A stretch of DNA of 64,000 nt from Parvularcula maris (GTDB lineage: Bacteria; Pseudomonadota; Alphaproteobacteria; Caulobacterales; Parvularculaceae), in NCBI RefSeq assembly GCF_024505085.1, contig NZ_JANIBC010000002.1:113015-177014 (forward strand), given 5' to 3'. Shown here piece by piece: positions 15,197 through 26,394 of the stretch (position 1 is the stretch's first letter; each line of letters begins with the position of its first letter). The notes under the pieces are model-generated. The model had not been told where the DNA came from. It saw only the letters and a list, made by a program, of their open reading frames with translations, and ran no database searches. The position numbers and the translations under genes were made by a program.

Positions 15197-18049
15197 CTAA
15201 GCTGCGTCCTGTTCCGTGGTATAGGTTGCGGTGGTCACGGTACCGTCGAGCTTGAAGCCTGCGACCACGCGGTCGAGCTGGTCGAACTCGTGCTTGGCTT
15301 CGCCGATGGCGTGGTTGTTGCGGTCGACCAGGGTGTTGTTGCCCTGGGTGAGCCTGTCGAGGTCGGCCATGGCGGCGTTGATCTCGCGCAGGGTCAGGTT
15401 CTGGCTGTCGGTCGCCTGGCTGATCTCGTCGATCAGGGCGACATTGCCTGCCACCTCCTCGACGATGATCTTGAGGTCGTCGGCAGCCTTGCTAACGAGT
15501 TCCACCCCGCCCTTGATCTCCTCATTGGACTGACCGATGAGCTGGCCGATCTCCTTGGACGCGTTGGCGGTGGACTGAGCGAGGTTCCTCACCTCCGACG
15601 CCACCACGGCGAAGCCCTTGCCCGCTTCCCCGGCTCTTGCGGCTTCGACCGAAGCGTTGAGCGCCAGAAGGTTGGTCTGGAAGGCGATCGATTCGATCAC
15701 GGAGGTGATCTCGGTCACCTTCTTGGAGGACTTGGCCACCCGGTCCATCGCCTCGTTGGCGCGGGTCATGACCTCGCCGCCCTCTTCGGCCCTGGCCTGG
15801 GTCGTCCGTGCACCCTCGCGCATCTCAGAAGTCCTTTTGGCAGTCTGCTCGACCGTGTTGGTGAAGCTCTGAAGGCTCGCGGAGGTCTCCTCTAGGGTCG
15901 CGGCCTGGGTGGAGGTCTGCGAGGAAAGCTCGTCCACCGAGGCCATCAGCTCACCGAGCGAGCTGCCGACCTTGGTCGAGGTCTGGCGCAGGTTGAGAAG
16001 CACGTTGCGCAGGCCGTCGGCGGAGAAGTTCACCCCGTCCTTCAGCTCGGCAAACGCGCCGTCGAAATCCGTCTGCACCCGCTGGGTCAGGTCGGAGTCC
16101 TGCAGCGCCCTCAAGACAAAGATCGTCTCTTCAAGGCCGCCCTTCACCGTTTCGACCAGCGAGTTCAGGTTCTGGGCAAGATCGTTCAGCTCCTCGTCGT
16201 CGAAATCGGCTTCGACGGTCTTGGAGAAGTCCCCGGCCTGGGCCGCACGGACCACCTCGCCAATGGAGGAGCCGAGCTTCTGGATCATCGCCCGGCGTTC
16301 CGCCTCGGCCCGCTCCTGCGCCTCGATCTCCTGCTGGCGCTGGCGCTCGGCAGCGGCCTCGCGCTCTTCCTGGGCGCGGCGTTCGGCCTCGGCGCGCTCT
16401 TCGAGGCGGCGCTTCTCTTCCTCCGCCTTCTCGCGCAGGGCCTTGGCTTCGGCCTCCTGGCGCTTCTTCTCGGCGATGCGCTCGCGCTCGGCGGCCTCTT
16501 CCTTGAGCTGGCGCTCCCGCTCTTCGGCCTCGGCCTTCTCCTGGCGGCGGCGCTCTTCTTCCTGGCGCTGGCGTTCGGCGGCGGCTTCGCGCTCCTGGCG
16601 GGCGAGCTCTTCGGCCTCCGCCTTCTCGCGCATCAGGCGGGCCTCTTCTTCCATCCGCTGACGCTCGGCCTCGGCCTCACGCTCGCGCTGGCGCTCGCGC
16701 TCTTCCATCTCGCGCTGAGCCGCTTCCTCCTTGAGCTGGCGCTCACGCTCGGCAGCAGCCTCGCGCTCGGCACGAGCGCGCTCTTCGGCCTCACGGCGCT
16801 CCTTCTCAGCCTTCGCCTCGGCCACACGGCGCTGCTCGGCAGCCTCGCGCTCCCGGCGCTCCGCTTCGAGGGCGGCTTCCTGGGCGGCTAGCATCTCCTT
16901 GTTGACTTCTTCGGCTTTGATGGCGTTCTCGCGGAAGATCTCCAGTGCCCTCGCCATGGTGCCGATCTCGTCCTGGACCTTGAGGCCTTCGGGCTTCGAG
17001 CTGAGATCGCCCTCGGCCACCTTGTCCATCACCGCGGACAGACCGTCCATGCGGCGAAGAATCCCTCTGTGGACGTAGAAATAGGCGAGCCATACGGCCA
17101 TCCCCAGGCTGACGACGGTCAGCACGGAAAGGATCATGGAGTTGGTCTCGACGGTGTTCAGCGTGCGTCCCGCAGCAGCCGACGCGCTGGTCGAGATGTC
17201 GCTGAGAAGCTGGGCGATCGCCTCGCTCTGACGGACGACCGCGGCTTCAGCCTTGGCCTTGGCGACCTCGGCCGCCGCAGCGGCTTCGAGCTCGCCCTGG
17301 CGCACGGCGAAGATGCCGCCCTCTTCGCCCACGGCCAGGAAGCGCGTGGCGAAGTCGCGCACCGCCGGGGTGGCTGCGTCCTTCAGAATGGCGATGTTGA
17401 TGCGGATGTCGTCCGCATAGTCGAAATAGGTGCTCTCCAGCGCCGCGATGTCGTTGGTGGTGCCAGCGACGGCTACATCCGCGTAAAGAGTAGCGAGGAA
17501 GTTGGCGGACAGCCCCAGGCGAAGAAGGGTCTCCACATCCGCGCCGGAGGCGCCGTCAATGGCGTCCTCGACGCTGTCCTGGAGGCCGGTGCGCAGCTCG
17601 GAGGCATCTTCCCTCAACTCACGGCGCTGGGTCTGGAGGGACAAGAAGGAGGCGCGCGCATCGTTCACCGAACGGGCGGCGCCCAAAAGCGAGGTCCTCG
17701 CCTCTTCCAGGCTGATCAGATGGCTTTCGCTGGCGATGTCGGCATCGAGCCCGCCAACGATGGAGGCCGAGCTGTCGAAGCGGTCGCGGAAGGCGTTGTA
17801 GCTCTCCTCACGGACGATGTCGTTCTCGGCAGTAGTCAGTCTACCAACATCGTCGCTCATCCTTTCGGAGACGGCGGCGAGGTTGCTAGCGAGAGTGGTC
17901 TGGGGCAGCTTCTTCATGCTGACCTGGCGCACGGCATCGAGGGTGGTGAACAGCGCCACCACCGCCACGGCCAGGGTCACAAGTTGCAAGAGCGCCGAAG
18001 CGGTCAGCCCGCTCAACAGTCTTGCCCGGATCGTTGTAAATCGCTTCAT
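15197..18049 (-). CDS. Methyl-accepting chemotaxis protein with a long charged helix
   Basis: A 950-residue transmembrane receptor. Order: TM1 (about 12-36), a helical periplasmic sensor (about 37-300), TM2 (about 302-328) and a first HAMP (about 330-383, ending in the EIFRENA stretch). A roughly 220-residue stretch (about 385-605) follows, made almost only of Glu, Arg, Ala, Gln and Lys, with recurring ERQRQEEE- and AEERERQLKEEA-type units. Then come two more HAMP-like segments (about 605-700) and a kinase-control module with the conserved hairpin tip NLLALNASVEAARAGE and GFAVVASEVRNLA. The C-terminus has no CheR-binding pentapeptide. The charged stretch should form a single stable alpha-helix or coiled coil, spacing the two halves. 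It stands outside the che operon; next upstream is a TonB-C protein gene. Its ligand is unknown. Confidence 0.9.
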   Translation of the reverse strand: MKRFTTIRARLLSGLTASALLQLVTLAVAVVALFTTLDAVRQVSMKKLPQTTLASNLAAVSERMSDDVGRLTTAENDIVREESYNAFRDRFDSSASIVGGLDADIASESHLISLEEARTSLLGAARSVNDARASFLSLQTQRRELREDASELRTGLQDSVEDAIDGASGADVETLLRLGLSANFLATLYADVAVAGTTNDIAALESTYFDYADDIRINIAILKDAATPAVRDFATRFLAVGEEGGIFAVRQGELEAAAAAEVAKAKAEAAVVRQSEAIAQLLSDISTSASAAAGRTLNTVETNSMILSVLTVVSLGMAVWLAYFYVHRGILRRMDGLSAVMDKVAEGDLSSKPEGLKVQDEIGTMARALEIFRENAIKAEEVNKEMLAAQEAALEAERREREAAEQRRVAEAKAEKERREAEERARAEREAAAERERQLKEEAAQREMEERERQREREAEAERQRMEEEARLMREKAEAEELARQEREAAAERQRQEEERRRQEKAEAEERERQLKEEAAERERIAEKKRQEAEAKALREKAEEEKRRLEERAEAERRAQEEREAAAERQRQQEIEAQERAEAERRAMIQKLGSSIGEVVRAAQAGDFSKTVEADFDDEELNDLAQNLNSLVETVKGGLEETIFVLRALQDSDLTQRVQTDFDGAFAELKDGVNFSADGLRNVLLNLRQTSTKVGSSLGELMASVDELSSQTSTQAATLEETSASLQSFTNTVEQTAKRTSEMREGARTTQARAEEGGEVMTRANEAMDRVAKSSKKVTEITSVIESIAFQTNLLALNASVEAARAGEAGKGFAVVASEVRNLAQSTANASKEIGQLIGQSNEEIKGGVELVSKAADDLKIIVEEVAGNVALIDEISQATDSQNLTLREINAAMADLDRLTQGNNTLVDRNNHAIGEAKHEFDQLDRVVAGFKLDGTVTTATYTTEQDAA

Positions 18050-18093
18050 CTGCCCCAGCCCGCTCTCTCTTTGTTGGTCCTATGACGGACCGA

Positions 18094-18441
18094 TCAGCCT
18101 TCCATCTTGAAGGCGACTTTTTTGACAATGCCGGTTGCCGGCTTGCCAGCCTCGAACTTCCAGCGCTGCACCGCGCGGGTGGCTGCGCCTTCGAAAATGC
18201 CCGCCGGCTCCGCCGACACGACGTTCACCGCGGTGACCGCGCCGCTGCCGTCCACGTCGATGCTGACGATGACGTGGCCTTCGAGGTCACGGCGTTCCGC
18301 AGCACGCGGATAGTCAGGCGCAATGGCCTTGATGATGGCAGGCTCTTCAGCGAAGGCCGTGCCGAAGCTCATCGATCCCAGGAAGACTGCCGCTGCTGCA
18401 GCAGGAATCGAAGCGCGAGCAGCGTTCTTGGTTTTGCTCAT
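18094..18441 (-). CDS. Secreted TonB C-terminal-domain protein
   Basis: A 115-residue protein with a signal peptide (about residues 1-31, ending GTAFAEE) followed directly by a TonB-C fold: APDYPRAAERRDLEGHV, VNVVSAEPAG and VQRWKFEAGKP. Unlike TonB it has no cytoplasmic anchor and no Pro-rich spacer, so it should be a free periplasmic domain and cannot itself transduce energy from ExbBD. Such stand-alone domains are common in this class with unknown roles. ATG 18441 is preceded by GGAGAGAG. It sits 45 bases upstream of the receptor gene on the same strand and could be co-transcribed with it. Confidence 0.85.
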   Translation of the reverse strand: MSKTKNAARASIPAAAAAVFLGSMSFGTAFAEEPAIIKAIAPDYPRAAERRDLEGHVIVSIDVDGSGAVTAVNVVSAEPAGIFEGAATRAVQRWKFEAGKPATGIVKKVAFKMEG

Positions 18442-18650
18442 AGCTCTCTCCACAAAAGCCGGAACCCCCTTCCGGCGATTGGCAGTGTTTAGGAGAGACG
18501 AGTTAAGTTACCGTCTAGAAGCATCGAAAGACAGAGAACTAGTCGGGTAAGACTTGGTAAAGGACGTTGAAGGCTTCCTTGCCGCAGCGCAGCAACCCTT
18601 GCAAAACGGTGCGTTCAAGGATGTTCCGTCCCATGACGAGACACAAGCCA

Positions 18651-18683
18651 GGGCGGCGAGGCCTTGCTCGCCGCCCTTGTTTT
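18651..18683 (+). terminator. Orphan terminator-like hairpin on the plus strand
   Basis: GGGCGGCGAG-GCCTTG-CTCGCCGCCC followed by TTGTTTT. No plus-strand gene lies upstream, so it either ends an unannotated small RNA from the 18.45-18.65 kb gap or is a chance or antisense structure after clpB. Confidence 0.45.
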
Positions 18684-18713
18684 CATGCTTACCGGCCTGG
18701 GAAGACGGCCGTT

Positions 18714-21362
<2,649 letters not shown>

Positions 21363-21420
21363 AGCGACCTCTCTTGAGCATCGTGAAATCCGGCGTCCCA
21401 TTTCGGCAACGCCTCACGAG

Positions 21421-21449
21421 AAATGGAGGTTCGGAGGGTGGTGTTCAAG
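21421..21449 (-). promoter_or_regulatory. RpoH (sigma-32)-type promoter of clpB
   Basis: On the minus strand: CTTGAAC, 14 bases, then CTCCATTT, close to the heat-shock consensus CTTGAAA / CCCCATNT. It lies about 60 bases before the clpB start. Confidence 0.7.
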
Positions 21450-21493
21450 TTGGGGGCTAAGGGGAAGGTGTGGGGACAATGGAAGCGGGTGGT

Positions 21494-21655
21494 TACCTCT
21501 CCCGTTTACGGGAGAGGTCAAAGGCTTGCTTCAGCAAGGCTTTGGGTGAGGGCTTCAGCGAAGCCGTCCTGCCCCGCCCAGTGGGAAACATAGCGCTTAG
21601 AACACCCTCACCCTCGGTCCCTCTCCCGCCGGGCGGGAGAGGGAGGCGCTAGCGG
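21494..21655. repeat. Dispersed palindromic repeat family R2, copy 1
   Basis: ACCTCTCCCG-TTTA-CGGGAGAGGT and GGGTGAGGG at the left, ACCCTCACCCTCGGTCCC and CTCTCCCGCC at the right. It fills most of the gap between clpB and the DUF885 gene. Confidence 0.85.
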
Positions 21656-21727
21656 CAACGGCCCCAGCCCTTGCGATGCACCGCACTTCCCGCCAAGCGG
21701 GGGCGTTAACCGATCGGGAGTCCGTCC

Positions 21728-23662
21728 ATGTCCGCTTCGTCCTCGCTTCGCTTCCTTCTCGCAGCCGTCAGCAGCGCCGCGCTGCTCGCCGCCTGCAGCA
21801 GCGAAGAACGGGAGCCTGTGGCCCCCGGCGGCGAAACCCTGGAGACCCCTGCCGCCCAGAGCCAGGCCGACAGCGACATCCGCAGCGCCGATGAGAGCTT
21901 CGACCTCATCATCGAGGAGAGCTCCCGCGAGTATTTCCGCCTCCGCCCTTCGGCTGCGAGCCAGGCTGCCATCACCGACGAAGAGGCGGGCGGGCGCTAT
22001 AAGGACCGCTTCGAGACCCCAGGCCTCGCCGGAGTGGAGGAACGCCGCGCGGCTTCCGAACGGATGGAAGAGCGCCTGGGCCGCATCGACATCAGCGAGC
22101 TGAGCCCCGCCAACCAGGAAGCCTACAAGGTCATGCTCGCCAAGAGCGAGGCCGTCACGGAGGCCTACGCCGTGGCCGATGCGGCGGGCTATGTCCTCGA
22201 CCCGTTCAACTACTACAGCCCCTACAACATCACCCAGATCTTCGGCGTGCACGTGAACCTGCCGCAGTTCATGACCAATGTGCACAAGCTGGAGACGGCG
22301 GACGATGTGGAGGCCTATCTCTCACGCCTCGACCTCTTCTACGAGGTCTTCGAGGGCGAGATCGAGATCTTCCAGGCCAACGCCGCCGCGGGCGTTCTGC
22401 CCCCTGACTACGCGATCACCGGCGCCATCGCCAATGCCGCCCGCTTCATCGAGGGGGACCCGGTGGAGAACGTGCTGGTCACCCATCTGCGCGGCGCGCT
22501 CGAAGGCATGAATGTCGAAGGTGCCGAGGAGTTCGTAGAGCGCGCCGTGGGCGCCGTCGAAACCTCCGTCTTACCGGCCTATGAGGCGCTGATCGAGACC
22601 CTCCGCAGCTTCGAAGAGCAAGCGGTCCATGACGCCGGTATCTGGGACCTGCCCCGCGGCGGCGAGCTCTATGCGGCACTCGTCAAGGTGAACGGCGAGA
22701 CCGAGTTCTCACCGTCAGAGGTCCACGATATCGGCCTTTCGGAAGTCGCGCGTATCCATGAGGATATGGGCGCTCTGTTCGAGCAGATCGGCCTCACCGA
22801 AGGCAGGGTCGGCCAGCGGCTTTCGGCCCTGACCGCCGACCCGGACCAGGTCTTTCCGAACACCGATGAGGGCCGCGAGGAGCTTCTCGCCTATGTCCGC
22901 GACCTTGCCGCCAAGGCGGAGGAGGTGATGGGCGACTACTTCCTCGTCACTCCGTCGAGCCCCGTCGAGGTCGTCCGCGTGCCCGAATATGCCGAACAGG
23001 GCGCACCCGGCGGCTACTACAACTCCCCGGCCGAGGATGGCTCCCGTCCGGGCCGCTATTTCATCAATTTGCGCGACACGGCGACACAGCCCAAGTTCTC
23101 CCTGCCCACCCTCACCTATCACGAGGCCGTCCCCGGACACCACTTCCAGCTCGCTCTGGCGACGGACGAGAAGGACACCCCCCTCCGTGTGCGTCAGGAA
23201 GCCTCCACCAACGGCTTCGTCGAGGGTTGGGCGCTCTACTCCGAAAGCTTCGCCGAGGAGATCGGTCTTTACGAGGACGATCCCTACGGCGACCTGGGCC
23301 GTTTGCGGGACGAGCTCTTCCGCGCCGTGCGCCTGGTGGTCGATACGGGCATGCACCACAAACAGTGGAGCCGCGAGGAGGCCATCGACTACATGGTTAA
23401 GAACGCGGGCATGGAGCCGTCGGGCGTCGCCATCGAGATCGAGCGCTACTCGGTCTGGCCCGGTCAGGCCCTAGGCTACAAGCTCGGCATGCTGAAGATC
23501 CAGCAGCTCCGCCGCGAAGCCGAAGCAGCGCTCGGCGAGGACTTCGACGTCGCCGCCTTCCACTACCAGGTGCTGCGGGGCGGCGGCGCGCCTATCCCTG
23601 TGCTGGAAGAGCGGATCGACGCATGGGTTGCCGAGGGCGGACCGCGTCCGGTTTTGAATTAA
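21728..23662 (+). CDS. DUF885 family lipoprotein, putative metallopeptidase
   Basis: A 644-residue outer-envelope lipoprotein. The N-terminal signal peptide ends in the lipobox LLAACSS (Cys about residue 22). The rest is the helical DUF885 fold. A zinc-site-like motif HEAVPGHHFQ (about residues 465-474) lies within LTYHEAVPGHH, and an Asn-Gly-Phe-x-Glu-Gly-Trp stretch follows, holding the likely third ligand. The family is related to M3/M32-like peptidases, but its substrates are mostly undefined. It stands alone between two repeats. Start ATG 21728 is the only one that gives the signal sequence. Confidence 0.85.
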   Translation: MSASSSLRFLLAAVSSAALLAACSSEEREPVAPGGETLETPAAQSQADSDIRSADESFDLIIEESSREYFRLRPSAASQAAITDEEAGGRYKDRFETPGLAGVEERRAASERMEERLGRIDISELSPANQEAYKVMLAKSEAVTEAYAVADAAGYVLDPFNYYSPYNITQIFGVHVNLPQFMTNVHKLETADDVEAYLSRLDLFYEVFEGEIEIFQANAAAGVLPPDYAITGAIANAARFIEGDPVENVLVTHLRGALEGMNVEGAEEFVERAVGAVETSVLPAYEALIETLRSFEEQAVHDAGIWDLPRGGELYAALVKVNGETEFSPSEVHDIGLSEVARIHEDMGALFEQIGLTEGRVGQRLSALTADPDQVFPNTDEGREELLAYVRDLAAKAEEVMGDYFLVTPSSPVEVVRVPEYAEQGAPGGYYNSPAEDGSRPGRYFINLRDTATQPKFSLPTLTYHEAVPGHHFQLALATDEKDTPLRVRQEASTNGFVEGWALYSESFAEEIGLYEDDPYGDLGRLRDELFRAVRLVVDTGMHHKQWSREEAIDYMVKNAGMEPSGVAIEIERYSVWPGQALGYKLGMLKIQQLRREAEAALGEDFDVAAFHYQVLRGGGAPIPVLEERIDAWVAEGGPRPVLN

Positions 23663-23680
23663 GTCCCCGCTTCCAGCGCC

Positions 23681-23800
23681 GTCATCCCGGAAAGTACGCA
23701 GTACTTATCCGGGACCCATGGACCGGACTTGCTCACTCATTGAAATAGTAGGTCCATGGGTCCCGGCTCTTCGCCCTTTGGGCTGCGGCCGGGATGACGG
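23681..23800. repeat. Dispersed palindromic repeat family R1, copy 3
   Basis: GTCATCCCGG to CCGGGATGACGG with inner ACCCATGGACC / GGTCCATGGGT. It separates convergent genes. Confidence 0.88.
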
Positions 23801-23812
23801 TGTGAAGTTTGC

Positions 23813-24442
23813 TCACAAAGCCGCCCGCACATCCCTTTGCAGCTCCGGCAGCACCTCCTCCTCGAACCAGAGGTTCTTCCTAAGCCACGCCGTGTTGCGC
23901 CAGCTCGGATGAGGCAGGACGTAGAGCTTCGCCCCGGTCACCGGATCGCGCGGATAGTCCCTCCACGCACGCACGGTCTCGGTCAGTGTCTTCCGGCGCT
24001 GGCCCGCTAAGTGCCAGTTCTGGCTGTAGCTGCCGATCAGCAGGGCCAGCTTCAGCTTACCTTCGAGATGCCGCAGGATACGCTCACGCCAGATCTCTGC
24101 GCAGACCTTGGGGGGCGGCAAATCCCCTCCCCGTCCCGTCGGCCCGGTGCCGTCATAACCGGGAAAGCAAAACGCCATCGGCGCAATGGCAAACCGCCCG
24201 CTGTCATAGAACTGCGCCTCGTCCACTCCGAGCCAGGCGCGAAGCCTGACCCCCGAGGGGTCGAGAAACGGCTTGCCGCCCCGGTGCGCGAGGTTGCCCG
24301 GCGCTTGGCTAAAGATGCCGATCCGCGCGCCCTCGGGGAGCTGGAAGATCGGCCTCGCCTCGGGGATCAGCCCCACGCGCTCGCAGTGGCGGCAGCGGGC
24401 GAGAGCCGCCTTGTCCGCCTCGAAGCTCCTACGCGTTGCCAA
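23813..24442 (-). CDS. Uracil-DNA glycosylase family protein
   Basis: A roughly 209-residue UDG-superfamily protein. Motif 1 resembles the family's GQAPG-type loop: IFSQAPGNLAHRGGKPF (about residues 43-59), followed by DPSGVRLRAWLG. Motif 2 is HPSWRNTAWLRKN near the C-terminus. An N-terminal CRHC pair plus later Cys residues could bind an iron-sulfur cluster. Proteins like this excise or bind uracil in DNA, but this subfamily is not well characterised. The start is uncertain: the reading continues upstream with no good ATG, and TTG 24442 overlaps the end of the DUF3126 gene, implying coupling. A GTG further in would cut off the CRHC pair. Confidence 0.75.
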   Translation of the reverse strand: MATRRSFEADKAALARCRHCERVGLIPEARPIFQLPEGARIGIFSQAPGNLAHRGGKPFLDPSGVRLRAWLGVDEAQFYDSGRFAIAPMAFCFPGYDGTGPTGRGGDLPPPKVCAEIWRERILRHLEGKLKLALLIGSYSQNWHLAGQRRKTLTETVRAWRDYPRDPVTGAKLYVLPHPSWRNTAWLRKNLWFEEEVLPELQRDVRAAL

Positions 24443-24653
24443 TGGTGTCGAGGTCGACGTCGAGGATGGCCATGTGGAAGTCGTAGGAGAGGTCCTCGTC
24501 CTCGTCGTCGCGGGAGAGGACGCCGATGAACTCCTCGCCGACATAGACCTCGGCGCTGTCCTCCTTGTTGGGACGGCCGCGCACGGTGAGGCTCTCGTCG
24601 TTGAAGCGCTGGCGGAGATAGACCTGAAGGCGTTCGATCTCTTGGGACTGCAT
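24429..24653 (-). CDS. DUF3126 family protein
   Basis: A 74-residue acidic protein of a small family found in alphaproteobacteria. It has stretches typical of the family: IERLQVYLRQRFND, VYVGEEFIGVLSRDDEDED and SYDFHMAILDVDL. Function unknown. ATG 24653 follows AAAGGAG at about eight bases. Its 3' end overlaps the proposed start of the uracil-DNA-glycosylase-like gene, so the two are probably co-transcribed. Confidence 0.88.
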   Translation of the reverse strand: MQSQEIERLQVYLRQRFNDESLTVRGRPNKEDSAEVYVGEEFIGVLSRDDEDEDLSYDFHMAILDVDLDTIGNA

Positions 24654-24746
24654 GGGCGGCTCCTTTCGGCGGCGTTCGGCTTTCGGTTTGCAACGGGGAT
24701 GGGGTGTCCTAGGGGGCGCGTCAACAGCCCTCCTAAGGAAGCCCCC

Positions 24747-25196
24747 ATGCGTCACCTCGTTCTGATCTTCGCTGCCTCCCTCCTTCTCGTCGCATGCAGC
24801 GCTGAGGACACAAACGCTCAGGGTGAAGCGCAAGAGGGCTTTATCCGCCTACCCGCCGAAGGGGCGGGGATGACGGCGGGCTACCTGACCGTCGAGGTCG
24901 AGGAGGCGGACATCCTCACCGGCGTCAGCGTCGAGGGTGTGGCGCGCACGGAGATGCACATCTCCTTCGAAGAGGACGGCATCAACCGCATGCGCCGGGT
25001 CGAGGGCTTCGAAGTCTCGCCCGGCGAACCCCTCGTGCTGGAGCCCCGCGGAAAGCACCTCATGCTGATCGGCATCGACGAGGCGATGAAGGAAGGGGAG
25101 AGCCGCGAGGTCACCCTAACCTTCGAGAGCGGACGGTCGCAGACGGTCGAGCTGCCGGTGAGAGGGTTGGCTCCTGGGAGGGGGCACCAGCACTGA
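24747..25196 (+). CDS. PCuAC-domain lipoprotein, periplasmic copper chaperone-like
   Basis: A 149-residue exported protein with a lipobox LLLVACSA (Cys about residue 17) and a PCuAC fold. The copper-binding pattern of the family is visible: TEMHISF, then a Met in INRMRRVEGF, then GKHLMLIG (His and Met). Such proteins deliver copper to cytochrome oxidase in the periplasm. A His-rich end (GRGHQH) may add a metal site. ATG 24747 follows CTAAGGA. It is divergent from DUF3126; no cytochrome oxidase gene is in view. Confidence 0.82.
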   Translation: MRHLVLIFAASLLLVACSAEDTNAQGEAQEGFIRLPAEGAGMTAGYLTVEVEEADILTGVSVEGVARTEMHISFEEDGINRMRRVEGFEVSPGEPLVLEPRGKHLMLIGIDEAMKEGESREVTLTFESGRSQTVELPVRGLAPGRGHQH

Positions 25197-25259
25197 ATAT
25201 GGGCATTGGTGCTACGCCCTTTCCTGAATGAACGTAGATCGTCTCAAGTGTCGTCAGGC

Positions 25260-25372
25260 GTCATCCCGGCCGTGGTGAAGCGGAGAGCCGGGACCCATGG
25301 ACCAACCTCTTCACTAGTAGATACGAGCGGTCTGTGGATCCCGGATAAGCCTGAAGGCTTTCCGGGATGACG
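25260..25372. repeat. Dispersed palindromic repeat family R1, copy 4
   Basis: GTCATCCCGGCC to TTCCGGGATGACG with inner GGGACCCATGGACC. It lies between convergent genes. Confidence 0.86.
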
Positions 25373-25389
25373 TACAAGTACCGTTGCGC

Positions 25390-26271
25390 CTAAAGCACCC
25401 GCCCCGCCACCGCCTTCAGCTTCTTCACCACCTCAGGGTCACGCGCCTCCTTCGGCGTCACGATCGCGTAGTCGAGGCAGGTCTCGATACCGTCCGGGCA
25501 CGGCGTACGTTCGGGGCCAATCAGCTTGGTGATCTCGTCCACCGTCTTCTGCGCGTGAACCCGGTTCTTGGCGAGGATCGCTAGGACCGAGGCCACATCC
25601 ACCGCGCCGTGGTCCTCGTGCCAGCAGTCGTAATCCGTCACCATGCCGAGGATCGCGTAGGGGAGCTCCGCCTCCCGCGCCAGCTTCGCCTCAGGCATGG
25701 CGGTCATGCCGATGATGTCCATCCCCCAAGCTCTGTAGAGCTCGCTCTCCGCAAGGGTCGAGAACTGCGGCCCCTCCATGGCGAGGTAGGTGCCGCCCCG
25801 GTGCACCTTGGTCCCCGCTGCCTCAGCAGCCTTGGCCGCTTCCTCCGACAGGCGAGAGCAAACGGGGTGCGCCATCGACACATGGGCCACGCAGCCCTCC
25901 TCGAAGAAGCTCGAAGGCCGGCCCTTCGTTCTGTCCACGAACTGGTCCGCCGCGACGAAATGGCCAGGCGCCAGCTCCTCCTTGAACGATCCGCAGGCGG
26001 ACAGGCTGAGCACATCTGTGGCGCCTAGCATCTTGGCCGCCGCGATATTGGCGCGCGCGTTGAGGCCCGAGGGCGGAACCGTGTGCCCCTTGCCGTGGCG
26101 CGACAGGAAGAGAACCCTCACGCCGTTCAGCTCACCGATGGTCACCGGCGCCGAGGGGCTGCCCCAGGGCGTCTCCACCTCCCTTTCCTCCTCGATGGTC
26201 AGGCCGGGCATCTCATAGACACCGGAGCCGCCGAAGACGGCAAGACAGGTGGGGCGGGTCTGGTCGGTCAT
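25390..26271 (-). CDS. mtnP: S-methyl-5'-thioadenosine phosphorylase
   Basis: A 293-residue purine nucleoside phosphorylase-family enzyme that splits methylthioadenosine with phosphate into adenine and methylthioribose-1-phosphate in methionine salvage. The motifs are clear: FGGSGVYEMPGL at the N-terminus, SRHGKGHTVPPSGLNARAN (phosphate and base contacts), YLAMEGPQFSTLAES and GMTAMPEAKLAREAEL, then VTDYDCWHE. Length is normal. ATG 26271 begins just before the family N-terminus; a longer frame has no support. It is divergent from the nitrilase gene 123 bases away. Other mtn genes are not present. Confidence 0.94.
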   Translation of the reverse strand: MTDQTRPTCLAVFGGSGVYEMPGLTIEEEREVETPWGSPSAPVTIGELNGVRVLFLSRHGKGHTVPPSGLNARANIAAAKMLGATDVLSLSACGSFKEELAPGHFVAADQFVDRTKGRPSSFFEEGCVAHVSMAHPVCSRLSEEAAKAAEAAGTKVHRGGTYLAMEGPQFSTLAESELYRAWGMDIIGMTAMPEAKLAREAELPYAILGMVTDYDCWHEDHGAVDVASVLAILAKNRVHAQKTVDEITKLIGPERTPCPDGIETCLDYAIVTPKEARDPEVVKKLKAVAGRVL

Positions 26272-26394
26272 GGGGGCGCTCCGAAGGCAAAGCCCTCCGC
26301 TAGCAAAGCCGAAGGCGGGTGCAAACCGTGCGCCGCCGACTTGTATCACTCGGGCGCTTCTGTTCGAAGATGCTCCAAACCAGGGAGCGCCAGC

